A DNA stretch of 64,000 bases from JAEMQF01 sp963850525 (lineage in GTDB: Bacteria; Pseudomonadota; Gammaproteobacteria; Burkholderiales; Burkholderiaceae_C): NCBI GenBank assembly GCA_963850525.1, contig CAWKLQ010000008.1, positions 868,001 through 932,000 on the forward strand, read 5' to 3'. The notes under the pieces are model-generated. The model saw nothing but the letters and a program-made list of their open reading frames with translations, was not told the DNA's origin and searched no databases. Below, one piece after another: positions 62,469-64,000 of the stretch (positions within the stretch are counted from its first letter, which is position 1; each line of letters opens with the position of its first letter). A program made the translations under genes and the position numbers.

Positions 62469-64000
62469 GGAATCACCTTGGTCGCCGTGGCGTTCAGGTT
62501 GGGCGGTGTCTCGAAGGTGTGGAACGGCGCAGGCGAGGGAATTTCCCACTCCAGGCCTTCAGCGCCGGCGCCATCGGCGTCGTTCCAGGGCCGTTGCGGT
62601 GCTTTTTTGCCCTTGCCCTGCGCCATCGGCAACACGACCATGACAAGGAAGTACACCTGGGCCAGGCCAAAGCCGAGCGCGCCCACGCTGGCCAGCATGT
62701 TGAAGTCGGCAAACTGCATCGGGTAGTCGGCGTAGCGTCGTGGCATTCCGGCCAGGCCGAGGAAGTGCATCGGGAAGAAGGTGATGTTGAAGAAGATCAG
62801 CGAAGCCCAGAAGTGCACCTTGCCGTGGATCTCTTCGTACATCACGCCGGTCCACTTCGGCGCCCAGTAGTAGTAGCCGGAGAACATGCCGAACAGGGAC
62901 CCGGCGACCAGCACATAGTGAAAGTGCGCGACCACGTAATACGTGTCCTGCAGCTGGATGTCGATGGGCGCCATCGCCAGGATCAGGCCGGTGAAGCCGC
63001 CCATCGTGAAGACGAAGATGAAGCCCACCGCCCACAGCATGGGAGTCTCGAAAGTCATCGAGCCGCGCCACATCGTCGCGATCCAGTTGAAGACCTTCAC
63101 TCCCGTGGGCACGGCGATCAGCATCGTCGCGTACATGAAGAAGAGCTGCCCCGTCACGGGCATGCCTACCGTGAACATGTGGTGCGCCCAGACGATGAAC
63201 GAGAGGATCGCGATCGACGACGTTGCGTAGACCATCGACGCGTAGCCGAACAGCGGTTTTCTCGCAAACGCCGGAACGACCGCACTGACGATGCCGAACG
63301 CCGGCAGGATCATGATGTAGACCTCGGGGTGGCCGAAGAACCAGAAGATGTGCTGGTACATCACCGGGTCGCCGCCACCCGCGGGGTTGAAGAAATGCGT
63401 GCCGAAGTGGCGGTCCGTCAGCGTCATCGTGATCGCGCCTGCCAACACCGGCATCACGGCGATCAGCAGGAACGCAGTGATCAGCCAGGTCCAACAGAAC
63501 AGCGGCATCTGCATCAGAGACATCTTCGGCGCGCGCATGTTCAGAATCGTCACGATGATGTTGATCGAGCCCATGATCGAGCTCGCCCCGAGGATGTGCA
63601 GCGAGAAGATCGCCGCGTCCATCGACGGGCCCATCTGCAGCGTCAGCGGTGCGTAAATCGTCCAGCCGGCAGCGGGTGCGCCGCCGGGCATGAAAAACGA
63701 CGCGACGAGCATCGTCGCCGCGGGAATCAGCAACCAGAAGCTCAGGTTGTTCATGCGCGCGAACGCCATGTCGGGTGCGCCGATCTGCAGCGGCACCATC
63801 CAGTTCGCAAAGCCCACGAAGGCCGGCATGATCGCGCCGAACACCATGATCAGGCCGTGCATCGTGGTCAGCTGGTTGAACATTCCAGGGTTCACGAACT
63901 GCAGACCCGGCTGGAACAATTCGGCACGAATTCCCAGCGCCAGCACGCCGCCGACCATGAACATGGTGAACGCGAAAATCAGGTACATCGTGCCGATGTC
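62465..64000 (-). CDS. ctaD: Cytochrome c oxidase subunit I, 5' end outside the window
   Basis: The frame is open to base 64000 ([15 protein letters not shown]), so only the first few dozen codons are missing; 511 codons are visible. Heme and CuB ligand motifs are clear: [19 protein letters not shown] [35 protein letters not shown] (CuB His pair) and [15 protein letters not shown] with heme a and a3 His. It reduces oxygen at the heme a3-CuB site of an aa3 oxidase. The rest of the operon follows in the same direction. Confidence 0.98.
   Translation of the reverse strand, partial: DIGTMYLIFAFTMFMVGGVLALGIRAELFQPGLQFVNPGMFNQLTTMHGLIMVFGAIMPAFVGFANWMVPLQIGAPDMAFARMNNLSFWLLIPAATMLVASFFMPGGAPAAGWTIYAPLTLQMGPSMDAAIFSLHILGASSIMGSINIIVTILNMRAPKMSLMQMPLFCWTWLITAFLLIAVMPVLAGAITMTLTDRHFGTHFFNPAGGGDPVMYQHIFWFFGHPEVYIMILPAFGIVSAVVPAFARKPLFGYASMVYATSSIAILSFIVWAHHMFTVGMPVTGQLFFMYATMLIAVPTGVKVFNWIATMWRGSMTFETPMLWAVGFIFVFTMGGFTGLILAMAPIDIQLQDTYYVVAHFHYVLVAGSLFGMFSGYYYWAPKWTGVMYEEIHGKVHFWASLIFFNITFFPMHFLGLAGMPRRYADYPMQFADFNMLASVGALGFGLAQVYFLVMVVLPMAQGKGKKAPQRPWNDADGAGAEGLEWEIPSPAPFHTFETPPNLNATATKVIP

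Overview
The window reads as a G+C-rich betaproteobacterial chromosome segment, most likely order Burkholderiales (Comamonadaceae or Sphaerotilaceae type). The main evidence is the right-hand aa3 cytochrome oxidase locus (ctaD, a small assembly ORF, ctaG, a DUF2970 protein, ctaE, a twin-transmembrane protein, SURF1, cox15, ctaB, SCO1) running into rpoH, and short palindromic repeats of the GTGGATCCCGGC/GCCGGGATGAC type. No rRNA, tRNA, CRISPR array, integrase or transposase was recognised. Both ends cut genes: a nucleotidyltransferase at base 1 and ctaD at base 64000.

Layout. (A) 1-26909, plus strand: a tightly coupled surface-glycan cluster, most genes joined by ATGA or GTGA stop/start overlaps. 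It holds nonulosonate-type activation genes (nucleotidyltransferase, CMP-sugar synthase), an acyl-carrier cassette (ACP, FkbH-like HAD enzyme, GNAT, MaoC-SDR fusion, methyltransferase, deacetylase), and two HisH/HisF-like pairs with three WbpG/PseA-type sugar amidotransferases. A flippase, a polymerase candidate, glycosyltransferases, sugar oxidoreductases, a UDP-GlcNAc 2-epimerase and a heparinase-like protein complete it. (B) 26949-30337: a Kelch-like lipoprotein on the minus strand, a WecA/MraY-type phosphoglycosyl transferase and a Uma2 protein. (C) 30347-42652, minus strand: a second glycan operon running from wbpB-wbpD-wbpE through a second flippase and glycosyltransferases to an aminotransferase, an initiating sugar transferase and a membrane WbpM/CapD-type dehydratase, interrupted by a PIN-toxin/antitoxin pair. 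(D) 42782-64000: housekeeping genes (lysS, enoyl-CoA hydratase, DUF3108 protein, M61 peptidase, dsbC, ubiH-like, asmA-like, MOSC protein, ychF, rpoH) and the oxidase assembly locus.

How the genes may work together (inference). WbpB/WbpE/WbpD can convert UDP-GlcNAcA to UDP-GlcNAc3NAcA, and a 2-epimerase of the WecB/WbpI superfamily lies in region A. HisH/HisF-like pairs with WbpG/PseA-like enzymes install acetamidino groups on such sugars or on nonulosonic acids. The ACP/FkbH/GNAT/methyltransferase block looks like a route for making an unusual acyl group, perhaps glyceryl, and placing it on an amino sugar. The most novel content is this combined amidino plus ACP-acyl decoration machinery.

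Sequence quality matters. About twenty or more single-base insertions break otherwise well conserved genes, mostly at 21.06-24.62 kb but also in the CMP-sugar synthase, one glycosyltransferase, lysS and the ubiH-like gene. They look like consensus errors rather than biology, and corrected readings are given.
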